Positions 41,845 through 51,620 are shown, counted from the stretch's first letter. The stretch is 64,000 bases of DNA from Mesorhizobium sp. (GCF_023954305.1 NZ_JAMLIG010000001.1:2738501-2802500), one strand, 5' to 3'. The notes: generated by a model not told the origin, from the sequence alone. Program-made: numbers and translations.

Positions 41845-42432
41845 TCAGTACGGATTCTTCGCGGTGCGGTCGCTCGACAGCGTCGAACGGGAACGCTCGA
41901 CGAGCTGCTCGATGGCGTCGGCCAGGTGCACCTCGGCGATGGCGTAGTCGCCGCGCGCGACGCGGATGTGGTGCGCCTCGAACAGCACCTGAGCATGGGT
42001 GAAGCCGTGCGGCGGCTCGAAGCGATAGGACGCCAGTTCGATCGTCAGGCCCATCGGATCGTTGAAGTAGATCGAATCCATGAAGCCCCGGTCCTTGGGC
42101 CCGGTGTTCTTGATGCCGCGGGCATCGAGCCGCTCGACCGCCTGCAGGAACGTCACCCGCGACACCGAGAAGGCGATGTGGTGCACGCAGCCCGGTTCGG
42201 TCGGGGTGCGGCGCGGATCGGGCTTGCGGGTCTCGTCGGTGAAGATGGTGATCAGCCGGCCGTCGCCCGGATCGAAATAGAGATGGCTCTCGCTCGCCTT
42301 GTCGAGGTTCGGCTGCTCGAAGACGAAAGGCATGCCGAGCGTGCCTTCCCAGAAATCGATCGAGGTCTTGCGGTCGGCTCCGACCAGCGTGATGTGGTGG
42401 ACGCCTTGCGACTGAAGCTTCTGGATGGTCAT
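41845..42432 (-). CDS. VOC-family protein, ring-cleaving dioxygenase-like
   Basis: A 195-residue vicinal-oxygen-chelate protein with two beta-alpha-beta-beta-beta modules. Metal ligands can be proposed: His12/13 (GVHHITLVG), His (CVHHIAFSV) and Glu (MGLTIELASY). It resembles extradiol dioxygenase-like and lactoylglutathione-lyase-like proteins. ATG 42432 is used; GTG 42435 is adjacent. With GST and an AMP-ligase in the same operon, degradation or detoxification of an aromatic or similar acid can be guessed but not shown. Confidence 0.85.
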   Translation of the reverse strand: MTIQKLQSQGVHHITLVGADRKTSIDFWEGTLGMPFVFEQPNLDKASESHLYFDPGDGRLITIFTDETRKPDPRRTPTEPGCVHHIAFSVSRVTFLQAVERLDARGIKNTGPKDRGFMDSIYFNDPMGLTIELASYRFEPPHGFTHAQVLFEAHHIRVARGDYAIAEVHLADAIEQLVERSRSTLSSDRTAKNPY

Positions 42433-42444
42433 CACCGAACCCTT

Positions 42445-43746
42445 CTAATGCTGGACGAGTTTCGACTTGTATTCGCTGCGCTGGAACGAGCCGAACGGAA
42501 CCAGTTCGACGCGGGCCGTGAAGACCAGGGCGTCGCGGATCCGCTTCGCGATCCGCTCGGCGAGCGCCGGCTCCGGGGCGGCGTCCTTCGCCAGTTCCAC
42601 CGCGACGGGCAGCGGCGGGTCCTGGCTGACGCCGGCCGCCGCCGGCCTGACGAGGATCATGCCGCTGACCGCCGGCAGGAATTCTGCGACGATCTCGCGG
42701 ATCGCGGTCGGGAAGACATTGACGCCGCGCACGATCAGCATGTCGTCGGTGCGGCCGATGCAGCGCACGCGCGGCGCGGTGCGGCCGCATCCGCACGTCG
42801 ACGTCCAGACCTGGACATGGTCGCGGGTACGGAAGCGCAGCAGCGGCGCAGCCTGATGCCTGAGATGCGTCAGCACGAGTTCGCCGCTGGCGCCGTCCTC
42901 CATCGCCACCGGCGCGCCGGTCTGAGGATCGATCAGTTCCGCATGGACGGCGCCGCGGGCGCCGAGATGCATGCCGCACTGGTGCTCGCATTCGCCCCAG
43001 AGCGACACGCCGATGTCGCCGATGCCCATCGCCTCGGTCACGCGCGCGCCCCAGCCGTCTTCCAGCCGCGCCCTTAGAGTCGGCTCGCCGCCGCCCGGCT
43101 CGCCCGCGACCAGCAGGCGCGCCACACTCGACCCTCGAAGGTCGAAACCGCGCTCGGCCGCCCATTCGATCAGGTAGGAGGCGTAGGACGGCGTCATCAC
43201 GGCGGCGGTCGGCTTGAGAAGGTCCACCGCCTTCATCAGCCTGTCGGTATTTCCGGTGCCGACCGGAATGTGGCACATGCCGAGCCTGTCGAATGCGCCC
43301 AGCGCCGCGCCCGCCACGAACGGGCCGGCATTGTAGGTCGAAACGATCGTCTCGCCCGCGACGATGCCCGAGGCGGCGTAGCTGCGGGCCGACGTCGTCA
43401 CCCAGGTTTCGAGATCCTGCCGAGTCAGCGGGATGTAGCTTGGCGTTCCGGTGGTGCCGCTGGTCGAAAAGATGCGCACGAGGTCGCCGCGCGGCACGCA
43501 CAGATGCGTGCCGATCGGATTGTCCGCGGTCGCACCGGCGCGGAGCTCGCTCTTCTCGGTGAACGGAAGCGCGGCGATGTCGTCGAGGCCGCCGATCTTC
43601 TCCCGGGACTCGAACCCGGCTGCCGCGAGCTTGCCGCGGTAGAAGGCCGAGCGCTCCAACAGCCAGCCGATCTGCCGGCGAAAGAGCGCGTCGTCAGTGC
43701 TGCGCTGCTCGGCCCAGGGACGCGTCTCGATGTCCGGCTCCAGCAT
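42445..43746 (-). CDS. AMP-dependent ligase, phenylacetate-CoA ligase-like
   Basis: A 433-residue adenylate-forming enzyme of the PaaK family. Its P-loop is FSTSGTTGTPSYIPLT. Other blocks are VAGEPGGGEPTLRARLEDGW, EAMGIGDIGVSLWGEC, RFRTRDHVQVWTSTCGCGR, GRTDDMLIVRGVNVFPTAI and the C-terminal SFQRSEYKSKLVQH, where the catalytic lysine is expected. The cysteine pair is typical of PaaK-like ligases. It forms a CoA ester from a carboxylic acid. It starts 1 base after the stop of the citryl-CoA lyase-like gene. Confidence 0.88.
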   Translation of the reverse strand: MLEPDIETRPWAEQRSTDDALFRRQIGWLLERSAFYRGKLAAAGFESREKIGGLDDIAALPFTEKSELRAGATADNPIGTHLCVPRGDLVRIFSTSGTTGTPSYIPLTRQDLETWVTTSARSYAASGIVAGETIVSTYNAGPFVAGAALGAFDRLGMCHIPVGTGNTDRLMKAVDLLKPTAAVMTPSYASYLIEWAAERGFDLRGSSVARLLVAGEPGGGEPTLRARLEDGWGARVTEAMGIGDIGVSLWGECEHQCGMHLGARGAVHAELIDPQTGAPVAMEDGASGELVLTHLRHQAAPLLRFRTRDHVQVWTSTCGCGRTAPRVRCIGRTDDMLIVRGVNVFPTAIREIVAEFLPAVSGMILVRPAAAGVSQDPPLPVAVELAKDAAPEPALAERIAKRIRDALVFTARVELVPFGSFQRSEYKSKLVQH

Positions 43747-43747
43747 G

Positions 43748-44542
43748 TCAGGCGCCTTCTCCGGGGAGGCGACGATAGGCAACGGCGGCTTCGCCGGCGG
43801 CGGCCATGGCGAAACCGATCGGCGCCTGCTGCTCCTCGGCAAGGTGGGCGAGCAGGCTTCCCGTGCGTGCCAGCAGGGGGATCGCCTTGATCATCGGCGC
43901 AGGAAAATCGAGATCGAGAAGCACGGCGGCGATCGGCATCGAGACGTTCATTACCAGCGGCTTGCCCCAGACTTCGGCCACCGCGTCGCGGATCAGCCCC
44001 GCCATGGCGCAATGCCGGCCGGCGACGCCCTTTTCGGCGGCGAGCGCGAGGATGCGCTCGCTGCGCGGGTCAACCGGCTTGTGTACCGGATGGCCGAAGC
44101 CGGGTGCCCTGCCGCCGGACTCGCGTATGGCGCGCACGAGGTCGAGCGCGACCCGGCGCGGCTCGCCGCCGGCGGCCACTTTCGCATCCGCCTCGACCAG
44201 CAGGCGCCCGCAGAGTTCCGACGTGCCGAGGATGACGGGCCCGGCGCCGAGGATGCCGGCCGCGACCGCGCCTTGCAACGAGTCCGGATCGGCCGCGAGC
44301 GTCATCCGCGCGGCCAGAACCGTCGGCACGAGGCCATGTTCGGCGATCGCGACCAGCAGGAGGTCGAGGAAGTAGAGCTGTTCCCCGGTCGGCTCGCGGC
44401 CGGTCAGCAGAAGGTAGAAATAGCCGGTGAAGGACAGGCGGCCCATCAGGTCGCCGGTGAGGTCGCGGCCGCGAACCTCGATGCGGTCCGCGTGTGCCTC
44501 GCAGATATGCGTGACTGCTGGGCCCGGTTTCCCGATCTGCAT
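43748..44542 (-). CDS. Citryl-CoA lyase/citrate synthase-like protein
   Basis: A 264-residue protein of the citrate synthase superfamily, shorter than a citrate synthase and close to the citryl-CoA lyase group. It keeps a small N-terminal domain (RDLTGDLMGRLSFTGYFYLL), the catalytic His region APGFGHPVHKPVDPRSERIL and the C-terminal AIPLLARTGSLLAHLAEEQQ. GGAGGAG precedes ATG 44542. It is the first gene of the operon with AMP-ligase, VOC and GST genes. It could join or cleave a CoA ester made by the ligase. Confidence 0.85.
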   Translation of the reverse strand: MQIGKPGPAVTHICEAHADRIEVRGRDLTGDLMGRLSFTGYFYLLLTGREPTGEQLYFLDLLLVAIAEHGLVPTVLAARMTLAADPDSLQGAVAAGILGAGPVILGTSELCGRLLVEADAKVAAGGEPRRVALDLVRAIRESGGRAPGFGHPVHKPVDPRSERILALAAEKGVAGRHCAMAGLIRDAVAEVWGKPLVMNVSMPIAAVLLDLDFPAPMIKAIPLLARTGSLLAHLAEEQQAPIGFAMAAAGEAAVAYRRLPGEGA

Positions 44543-44644
44543 TCCGTCTCCTCCGACCGGCGTTCTGGCGCGCCGTGTGCAATTGGATGATGCTAGTTCA
44601 ATCGCCGGCAATGCGCCAGAAGCCGCCGACGCGCGGCAAAAGGC

Positions 44645-45358
44645 TTACTGCCCGGAATGCGGCTCGCGCTCGAGCCGCTCGGCGACCATCTCCTGAAGCC
44701 GCCACAGATGCCGGTCGCGGATGCCCAGCATATCCAGATGGCTGACCGTGGCATGGAGGTATTCCGCCATCGAGCCGCGAAAGCCGCAGGCCGTCGCCAG
44801 CATGTCGGCGGTCGCCTCGTCGTCGAGTTCGCCGACATAGCGGCCGCTCTTTCGGTTCATCGCGAAGGTCAGCGCCTTGAGCGGTCCCTCTTGCGTGGTC
44901 ACGGGAATCCAGCGCGGCGGGAAGGCCGAGGGCACCATGCTCATCTCGCGACGGATCAGCCGGTGCATGTTGGACTTGATCGCCTCGTCGGGCAGGCGGA
45001 AGACGACGCCATTGCACTGGCCGCCGCGATCGAGCGCCAGCATCAGACCCGGCTGTTCGCGATTGCCGCGGTAGCGATAGTCCCAGCCGAGGCAGAAGCG
45101 CCGGTGCCAGCCGCGGGCGACGGCCGTGCGCCGCTCGACGAAATCGAATTCCGGATTCCAGATCAGCGAACCGTAGGCGAAGACCCAGAAACCTCCGTCG
45201 GGCGCCCCCGCCATGATCTCTTCGACGACGCGCTCGTAGTCGGCGTCGGTGGCCGCCACGAAGCCCGGCAGCAGCTGGATGCCCGGATCGGCGATCTCGC
45301 GCCTGACCCTCTCCACGTGGAGTTCCGTCAGCCGCATCCGCCTTCCGTTCGTGCCCAT
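44645..45358 (-). CDS. chaC: Gamma-glutamylcyclotransferase (ChaC)
   Basis: A 237-residue ChaC-type enzyme with the substrate-binding motif VFAYGSLIWNP and the block VARGWHRRFCLGWDYRYRGN. The conserved glutamate lies in the region LIRREMSMVPSAFPPRWI. It degrades glutathione to 5-oxoproline and Cys-Gly. ATG 45337 is an alternative start. The neighbouring GST gene operon suggests a link with glutathione metabolism, though it is a separate unit 102 bases away. Confidence 0.92.
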   Translation of the reverse strand: MGTNGRRMRLTELHVERVRREIADPGIQLLPGFVAATDADYERVVEEIMAGAPDGGFWVFAYGSLIWNPEFDFVERRTAVARGWHRRFCLGWDYRYRGNREQPGLMLALDRGGQCNGVVFRLPDEAIKSNMHRLIRREMSMVPSAFPPRWIPVTTQEGPLKALTFAMNRKSGRYVGELDDEATADMLATACGFRGSMAEYLHATVSHLDMLGIRDRHLWRLQEMVAERLEREPHSGQ

Positions 45359-45433
45359 CGTGTCGCCCCGTTCCGATCAGGAAAGGTTACGCCGGCCGCC
45401 ACGCCGATGGGAAGGGGATCGCACGGGTCGTGC

Positions 45434-46657
45434 CTACTTCGCCTGCTTCGCCGAGCGATAGGCGCGCAGCACCAGCAACCCGACCATCGCCGCCGCGGCG
45501 AAGCCTGCTCCGGCGATGAACGTTCCCTGTGGGCCGACGACGTCCCACAGCGCTCCGGCGATCACGCTCGCCGCCAGCAGGGCGACGCCGGAGACCAGGT
45601 TGAACATGCCGAAGGCGGTGCCGCGCAGGTCCTGCGGCGCGGTGTCGGCGACGAGCGCCGAGAGGAGCCCCTGGGTCAGCCCCATGTGCAATCCCCAGAG
45701 CACGACGCCGGCAGCGACGCCGGCGATGCTCGGTCCGAAGGCGAGCGCGACGTCGGCTGCAATCAAGAGGGCGAGGCCGATGACGAGGATCGCGGTGCGA
45801 TCGATCCGGTCGGACAGGGCGCCGGCAGGATAGGCCGAGAGCGCGTAGGCGACGTTCATGACGACGAGGACCAGCGGCACGAGGGCGAGCGGCAGGCCCT
45901 GCGACTGTGCCCGCAGGATCAGGAAGGCCTCGCTGAACCGGGCGAGCGTAAAGACGGCGGCGATCGCCACCACGAGCCAGAAGGCGCCGCCCAGCCGGGC
46001 GAGTTCGGCGGGCGCGAGCGGCATCCGCGCCGGCCTGTCGCGTGTCGATCCATCCGGATCCTTCACGGCCACGACGATGAGCGCGAAGGCGAGAAAAGCC
46101 GGTATCACCGCTATCCAGAACACGGTGCGGAAATCGTCCAAGGTCAGCCACATCAACAGGATCGCGAGCAGCGGTCCGACGAAGGCGCCGACCGTGTCCA
46201 GCGACTGGCGCAGCCCGAAGCTGGCGCCGCGCAGATGTGCGGGGCTGAGATCGGCGACCAGGGCGTCGCGCGGCGCGCCGCGAATGCCCTTGCCGACCCG
46301 GTCGACGAAGCGGGCGGCGACGATCCAGCCGAGCGTCGCGGCGAGCGGAAACACCGGCTTGGTGAAGGCGGCCAGGCCGTAGCCGATCGCGGCAAGCAGC
46401 TTGCGCTTGCCCAACCAGTCGCTGATCGCGCCAGAAAACACCTTGGTGATTGCCGCGGTCGCCTCCGCGATGCCTTCGATGACGCCGACGGCGAGCACGG
46501 AAGTGCCCATCACCGCGACGAGGTAGACCGGCAAGAGGGCATGGATCATCTCGGACGAGACGTCCATCAGCAGAGAGACGAAGCCGAGCGCCCAAACGCT
46601 CCGCGGTATCTGCCGCCAAACCGCGGGGCTATCCGCCCGCGCCGCGAAGATCTTCAT
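45434..46657 (-). CDS. Major facilitator superfamily transporter
   Basis: A 407-residue MFS protein with about 12 membrane segments. The loop 2-3 motif is GAISDWLGKRKLLAAIGYGL, and the loop 8-9 equivalent is AGALSDRIDRTAILVIGLAL. The opening PRSVWALGFVSLLMDVSSEMIHALLPVYL is typical of a group of uncharacterised drug-export-like carriers. ATG 46657 is the best start, since the upstream in-frame part (to 46738) is not conserved in style. The 258-base gap to lysC (46658-46915) shows nothing I can support. Confidence 0.9.
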   Translation of the reverse strand: MKIFAARADSPAVWRQIPRSVWALGFVSLLMDVSSEMIHALLPVYLVAVMGTSVLAVGVIEGIAEATAAITKVFSGAISDWLGKRKLLAAIGYGLAAFTKPVFPLAATLGWIVAARFVDRVGKGIRGAPRDALVADLSPAHLRGASFGLRQSLDTVGAFVGPLLAILLMWLTLDDFRTVFWIAVIPAFLAFALIVVAVKDPDGSTRDRPARMPLAPAELARLGGAFWLVVAIAAVFTLARFSEAFLILRAQSQGLPLALVPLVLVVMNVAYALSAYPAGALSDRIDRTAILVIGLALLIAADVALAFGPSIAGVAAGVVLWGLHMGLTQGLLSALVADTAPQDLRGTAFGMFNLVSGVALLAASVIAGALWDVVGPQGTFIAGAGFAAAAMVGLLVLRAYRSAKQAK

Positions 46658-46915
46658 CGAATGCCTCGTTTGCGATGCGCGGCCCGATTCGAGCGATTCC
46701 AGAGACCGCCAGGATAGGCCGTCGGGCGTCCCAACCACCAGCCCTGCGCGGACGACGCTCCATCATCGGCTTACCAGCCCGCTCGCCTTGCGGAGCGGGG
46801 GCGATTTGGATAAGGAAGCCGCGCGCCGCGATCCGGGGAGGAGCGCGGTGCCCCAACCGCAGTCCGTCGCGCGATCTTCCGGCAGCGCGGCCCGCATCAG
46901 GACCTTTCGACCGCA

Positions 46916-48190
46916 ATGGCGCGCATCGTGATGAAGTTCGGCGGAACCTCCGTCGCCGACCTCGACCGCATCCACAATGTGGCGCGGCACGTCAAACGCG
47001 AGGTCGACGCCGGCCACGAGGTCGCGGTCGTCGTCTCGGCGATGTCGGGCAAGACCAACGAGCTCGTCGGCTGGGTGCAGAACATGCCGAAGGTCGCCGG
47101 CTCCAACGCGCCGTTCTACGACGCGCGCGAATACGACGCCGTCGTCGCCTCCGGCGAGCAGGTAACGGCGGGGCTTCTGGCCATCGCGCTGCAGTCGATG
47201 GGCGTGCATGCGCGCTCCTGGCTCGGCTGGCAGATCCCGATCAAGACCGACACCGCGCATGGCGCGGCGCGGATCACCGAGATCGACGGCTCGTTCCTGA
47301 TCAAGCGCTTCGGCGAGGGCCAGGTCGCTGTCGTCGCCGGCTTCCAGGGCATCGCGCCCGACGGGCGCATCTCGACGCTCGGGCGCGGCGGGTCCGACAC
47401 CAGCGCGGTCGCCATAGCGGCTGCCGTCAAGGCCGACCGCTGCGATATCTATACCGACGTCGACGGCGTCTATACGACCGACCCCCGCATCGAGCCCAAG
47501 GCGCGGCGCCTGTCCAAGATCTCCTTCGAGGAAATGCTGGAAATGGCCTCGCTCGGGGCCAAGGTGCTGCAGGTGCGCTCCGTCGAACTCGCCATGGTGC
47601 ACAAGGTGCGCACCTTCGTGCGCTCCTCCTTCGAAGACCCGGATGCTCCCGGCATGGGGGATCTTCTCAACCCGCCCGGAACGCTCATTTGCGACGAGGA
47701 TGAAATCGTGGAACAGCAGGTCGTCACCGGTATCGCCTATGCCAAGGACGAGGCGCAGATTTCGCTCCGTCGCGTCGCCGACCGTCCAGGCGTCGCCGCC
47801 GGCATCTTCCTGCCGCTGGCCGAGGGCGGCATCAATGTCGACATGATCGTCCAGAACATCTCCGAGGACGGCTCGCGCACCGACATGACCTTCACCGTGC
47901 CGCAGGGCGACGTCGCAAAGGCGCTGGCGATCCTCGACAAGGTGCGCGAGACGGTCGGTTTCGACGTCGTCCAGCATGACGACGGCATGTCCAAGGTCTC
48001 CGTCATCGGCATCGGCATGAGGAGCCATGCCGGCGTCGCCGCCACCGCCTTCAAGGCGCTGGCCGACAAGGGCATCAACATCCGCGCCATCACGACGTCC
48101 GAAATCAAGATCTCCATCCTGATCGACGGACCTTATACCGAGCTGGCGGTTCGCACTTTGCATTCCGTCTACGGTCTGGATAAGCAGTAG
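46916..48190 (+). CDS. lysC: Aspartate kinase
   Basis: A 424-residue aspartokinase. It has KFGGTSVADLDRI at the start, the FLIKRFGEGQVAVVAGFQG and TLGRGGSDTSAVAIAAAVKA segments and the DVDGVYTTDPRIEPKARRL block. Two ACT domains follow (ISLRRVADRPGVAAGIF and SKVSVIGIGMRSHAGVAATA), the sites of feedback inhibition by lysine and threonine. It makes aspartyl phosphate for lysine, threonine, methionine and diaminopimelate. ptsP follows, as is common in rhizobia. Confidence 0.97.
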   Translation: MARIVMKFGGTSVADLDRIHNVARHVKREVDAGHEVAVVVSAMSGKTNELVGWVQNMPKVAGSNAPFYDAREYDAVVASGEQVTAGLLAIALQSMGVHARSWLGWQIPIKTDTAHGAARITEIDGSFLIKRFGEGQVAVVAGFQGIAPDGRISTLGRGGSDTSAVAIAAAVKADRCDIYTDVDGVYTTDPRIEPKARRLSKISFEEMLEMASLGAKVLQVRSVELAMVHKVRTFVRSSFEDPDAPGMGDLLNPPGTLICDEDEIVEQQVVTGIAYAKDEAQISLRRVADRPGVAAGIFLPLAEGGINVDMIVQNISEDGSRTDMTFTVPQGDVAKALAILDKVRETVGFDVVQHDDGMSKVSVIGIGMRSHAGVAATAFKALADKGINIRAITTSEIKISILIDGPYTELAVRTLHSVYGLDKQ

Positions 48191-48265
48191 CCTGGAATCA
48201 TCGATGCGGGAATGATCGCGTCGGCGCGGGAGGCGCCCGGCGCGATTGCCCGTTGGAGTCTTGAC

Positions 48266-50536
48266 ATGCCCGATCACGTGCCCGGCCCGCGCGCACTTCT
48301 GAGACGGCTCCGCGAGCTCATGGCGGAGGCGCTCGATCCGCAGGCGCGCCTCGACCGCATCGTGCGCGAGATCGCCAGGAACATGGTCGCCGAAGTGTGC
48401 TCGCTCTACGTGCTGCGGGCCGATTCGGTGCTCGAGCTCTACGCCACCGAAGGCCTCAATCCGGGGTCGGTCCACCTGGCGCAGCTGCGCCTCGGCCAGG
48501 GCCTCGTCGGCACGATCGCGGCAAGCGCCCGCGCGCTCAACCTGTCCGACGCGCAGAACCACCCCGCTTTCGCCTACCTGCCGGAGACGGGCGAGGAGAT
48601 CTACAATTCCTTCCTCGGCGTGCCGGTGCTGCGCGCCGGCCGCACGCTCGGCGTCCTCGTCGTCCAGAACAAGACCAAGCGCAGCTATCGCGACGACGAG
48701 GTCGAGGCCCTCGAAACGATCGCCATGGTCATCGCCGAGATGATCGCCGCCGGCGATCTCGCGCGGCTGATCCGCCCCGGCATGGAGCTCGACCTGACGC
48801 GTCCGGCGAGCTTCAAGGGGCTGGCCTTCAACGAAGGCGTCGGTCTCGGCCATGTCGTGCTGCACGAGCCGCGCATCGTCGTCACCAACCTGTTCAACGA
48901 GGACATCGAGGAAGAGCTGAAACGCCTCGACGAGGCGCTGGGGTCGCTCAGGCTCTCGATCGACGACATGATGTCCCGCCGCGAAGTGGCCTTCGAGGGC
49001 GAGCACCGTGCCGTGCTCGAAGCCTACCGCATGTTCGCGCATGACCGCGGCTGGGTGCGGCGGCTGGAAGAGGCGATCCGCAACGGATTGTCTTCCGAAG
49101 CCGCGGTCGAGAAGGTGCAGAGCGACATGCGGGCCCGCATGACGCACATGATGGATCCCTATCTGCGCGAGCGGATGAGCGATTTCGACGACCTCGCCAA
49201 CCGCCTGCTGCGGCAGCTGATGGGGCGCGGGCCCGAGGCGGTGGCCGCGACCTTGCCGAAGGACGCCATCGTCGTCGCACGGCAGATGGGCGCGGCGGAA
49301 CTGCTGGATTACCCGCGCGAGAAGCTGCGCGGCCTCGTCCTCGAGGAGGGGTCGGTGACGAGCCACGTCGTCATCGTGGCGCGCGCGATGGGCATTCCCG
49401 TCGCCGGCCAGCTCAAGGGCGTGGTGTCGATGTCGGAAAACGGCGACGCCATCATCGTCGACGGCGAAGACGGCACGGTGCAGCTCAGGCCCCAGTCCGA
49501 CGTCGAGGCGGCCTATGCCGAGAAGGTGCGTTTCCGCGCCCGCCGGCAGGAACTCTACCGCGAGCTGCGCGACAAGCCGTCGGTGTCGAAGGACGGCGTC
49601 CATGTCGACCTGATGATGAATGCAGGGCTGGCCGTCGACCTGCCGCAGCTCGCCGAGGCGGGGGCGGCCGGCATCGGCCTATTCCGCACCGAACTGCAGT
49701 TCATGGTCGCCGCCACCTTCCCCCGAGCCGAGGCGCAGGAGCGGCTCTACCGCGAGGTTCTCGACGCGGCGAAGGGCAAGCCGGTCACCTTCCGCACCAT
49801 CGACATCGGCGGCGACAAGGTGCTGCCCTATTTCCGCGGTGCGGCGCAGGAGGAGAACCCGGCGCTCGGCTGGCGCGCGATCCGGCTCACCCTCGACCGG
49901 CCGGGCCTGCTGCGCACCCAGGTGCGGGCGCTGCTCAGGGCGGCCGGCGGCGGCGAATTGCGCATCATGCTGCCGATGGTGACGGAACTTGCCGAGATCG
50001 CCCAGGCGCGCGAGATCATCGACCGCGAGGTGCGGCATCTGTCGCGCCATGCCTATCTCCTGCCGACGACGCTGAAGATGGGAGCGATGGTCGAGGTGCC
50101 GGCGCTCTTGTGGCAGCTCGACGAACTCATGGAGGCGGTCGACTTCGTCTCTGTCGGCTCGAACGACCTGTTCCAGTTCGTCATGGCGACCGACCGCGGC
50201 AACGCGCTCCTGTCCGACCGGTTCGACCCGCTCTCGGTGCCGTTCCTGCGGGTGCTGAAGCAGATCGCGGATGCCGGCGCCCGCGCCAACACGCCGGTCA
50301 CGCTGTGCGGCGAACTCGCCGGCCGGCCGATCTCGGCGATGACGCTGATCGGCCTCGGCTACCGTTCGATCTCGATGTCGCCGGCCGCGATCGGCCCGGT
50401 GAAGGCCATGCTCGGCGAACTCCAGGTCGGCCGCCTCGAGGACATGCTCGATGCCTCGCTCTCGGCGGGCGGCGCCTTCCGCAACCTCCGCCGCGACCTG
50501 CAGGCCTTCGCCGCGGAAAACGGCATCCCGATTTGA
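48266..50536 (+). CDS. ptsP: Nitrogen-PTS enzyme I (PtsP, EI-Ntr)
   Basis: A 756-residue protein. A GAF domain occupies about 15-160 (VAEVCSLYVLRADSVLELYA, then NKTKRSYRDDEVEAL). The PEP-utilising enzyme I part follows, with the phosphorylated His in VTSHVVIVARAMGIP (His367) and the C-terminal barrel blocks FRTIDIGGDKVLPYF, GANxSNDLFQFVMATDRG-like VSVGSNDLFQFVMATDRG and VTLCGELAG. It feeds phosphate into the NPr-EIIA-Ntr chain that links nitrogen status to metabolism. ATG 48266 with GGAG at 8 bases matches rhizobial PtsP; the ATG at 48212 is in frame. Confidence 0.96.
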   Translation: MPDHVPGPRALLRRLRELMAEALDPQARLDRIVREIARNMVAEVCSLYVLRADSVLELYATEGLNPGSVHLAQLRLGQGLVGTIAASARALNLSDAQNHPAFAYLPETGEEIYNSFLGVPVLRAGRTLGVLVVQNKTKRSYRDDEVEALETIAMVIAEMIAAGDLARLIRPGMELDLTRPASFKGLAFNEGVGLGHVVLHEPRIVVTNLFNEDIEEELKRLDEALGSLRLSIDDMMSRREVAFEGEHRAVLEAYRMFAHDRGWVRRLEEAIRNGLSSEAAVEKVQSDMRARMTHMMDPYLRERMSDFDDLANRLLRQLMGRGPEAVAATLPKDAIVVARQMGAAELLDYPREKLRGLVLEEGSVTSHVVIVARAMGIPVAGQLKGVVSMSENGDAIIVDGEDGTVQLRPQSDVEAAYAEKVRFRARRQELYRELRDKPSVSKDGVHVDLMMNAGLAVDLPQLAEAGAAGIGLFRTELQFMVAATFPRAEAQERLYREVLDAAKGKPVTFRTIDIGGDKVLPYFRGAAQEENPALGWRAIRLTLDRPGLLRTQVRALLRAAGGGELRIMLPMVTELAEIAQAREIIDREVRHLSRHAYLLPTTLKMGAMVEVPALLWQLDELMEAVDFVSVGSNDLFQFVMATDRGNALLSDRFDPLSVPFLRVLKQIADAGARANTPVTLCGELAGRPISAMTLIGLGYRSISMSPAAIGPVKAMLGELQVGRLEDMLDASLSAGGAFRNLRRDLQAFAAENGIPI

Positions 50537-50543
50537 GTATGTC

Positions 50544-51620
50544 ATGACCGCACTCCCCACCGATCGCCTCGACCAGGTCGTCAAGCGCTACGAGATGCTG
50601 GAAGCCCAGATGGCGGCCGGCGTCGATCCCGAAGCCTATGTCAAGCTCGCCTCGGAATATGCCGAGATCCAGGACATGGCGGTGAAGGTGCGCGAACTGC
50701 GCAAGGCCGAGGCCGAGAAGGCCGGCATCGAGGCGATGCTCGCCGACGCGGGCACAGACAGGGAAATGCGCGACCTCGCCGAGGCCGAGATCGAGGAGGT
50801 CACGGAGCGGATCGAAGCCCTCGAGAAATCGATCCAGATCCTGCTCCTGCCGCGCGACCTCGCCGACGAGCGCAGCGCCATTCTCGAAATCCGCGCCGGC
50901 ACCGGCGGCGACGAGGCGGCGCTGTTTGCGGGCGACCTGTTCCGCATGTACGAGCGCTATGCCGCGTCCAAGGGCTGGAAAGTCGAACTGGATTCCGCGA
51001 GCGAGGGCGAGAAGGGCGGCTACAAGGAAATCATCGCCTCCATCACCGGCAAGGGCGTCTTCGCCGCGCTGAAATTCGAATCCGGAGTCCACCGCGTGCA
51101 GCGCGTGCCCGATACAGAAACGCAGGGCCGCATCCACACGTCGGCGGCCACGGTCGCGGTGCTGCCGGAGGCGGAAGAGGTCGACGTCGAAATCAAGCCG
51201 GAGGACGTCCGGCTGGAAACGCTGCGCGCATCGAGCGCCGGTGGCCAGCACGCCAACACTACCGATTCGTCGGTGCGCATCACCCATATCCCGACCGGCA
51301 TAGTGTTGCTGCAGGCGGGCCGCTCGCAGCACCAGAACCGCGCCAAGGCCTTCCAGATCTTGCGTGCCAAGCTCTACGATCTGCAGCGCAGCAAGGCGGA
51401 TTCGGACCGGTCGGAATCGCGCAAGGCGCAGGTCGGGTCCGGCGACCGGTCGGAGCGCATCCGCACCTACAATTTCCCGCAGGGGCGGCTCACCGACCAT
51501 CGCATCAACCTGACGCTCTACAAGCTCGACCGGGTGATGGAAGGCGACCTCGACGAAGTCATCGACGCGCTGACGGCGGACCACCAGTCGAAGCTGCTGG
51601 CCGAGTTCGGGACGAATTGA
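50544..51620 (+). CDS. prfA: Peptide chain release factor 1
   Basis: A 358-residue RF1. The catalytic GGQ motif is at 233-235, as in E. coli RF1 (SSAGGQHANTTDSSVRITH). The decoding-domain PxT-like region, the RAGTGGDEAALFAGDLFRMY stretch and the C-terminal YNFPQGRLTDHRINLTLYKL are typical. It releases peptides at UAA and UAG. It lies 7 bases after ptsP and is followed by prmC, which methylates its GGQ glutamine. Confidence 0.98.
   Translation: MTALPTDRLDQVVKRYEMLEAQMAAGVDPEAYVKLASEYAEIQDMAVKVRELRKAEAEKAGIEAMLADAGTDREMRDLAEAEIEEVTERIEALEKSIQILLLPRDLADERSAILEIRAGTGGDEAALFAGDLFRMYERYAASKGWKVELDSASEGEKGGYKEIIASITGKGVFAALKFESGVHRVQRVPDTETQGRIHTSAATVAVLPEAEEVDVEIKPEDVRLETLRASSAGGQHANTTDSSVRITHIPTGIVLLQAGRSQHQNRAKAFQILRAKLYDLQRSKADSDRSESRKAQVGSGDRSERIRTYNFPQGRLTDHRINLTLYKLDRVMEGDLDEVIDALTADHQSKLLAEFGTN

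Noticed and set aside
41822..43501. Extension of the GST frame to about 849 codons
   Set aside because: The upstream part is an out-of-frame reading of the VOC and AMP-ligase genes and is Arg/Ala/Gly-rich nonsense. The ribosome site before 41821 marks the true start.
46763..49603. 946-codon open frame on the minus strand opposite lysC and ptsP
   Set aside because: A coding-bias shadow: it spans two well-identified genes on the other strand, is rich in His/Asp/Arg/Gly and has no recognisable domain.
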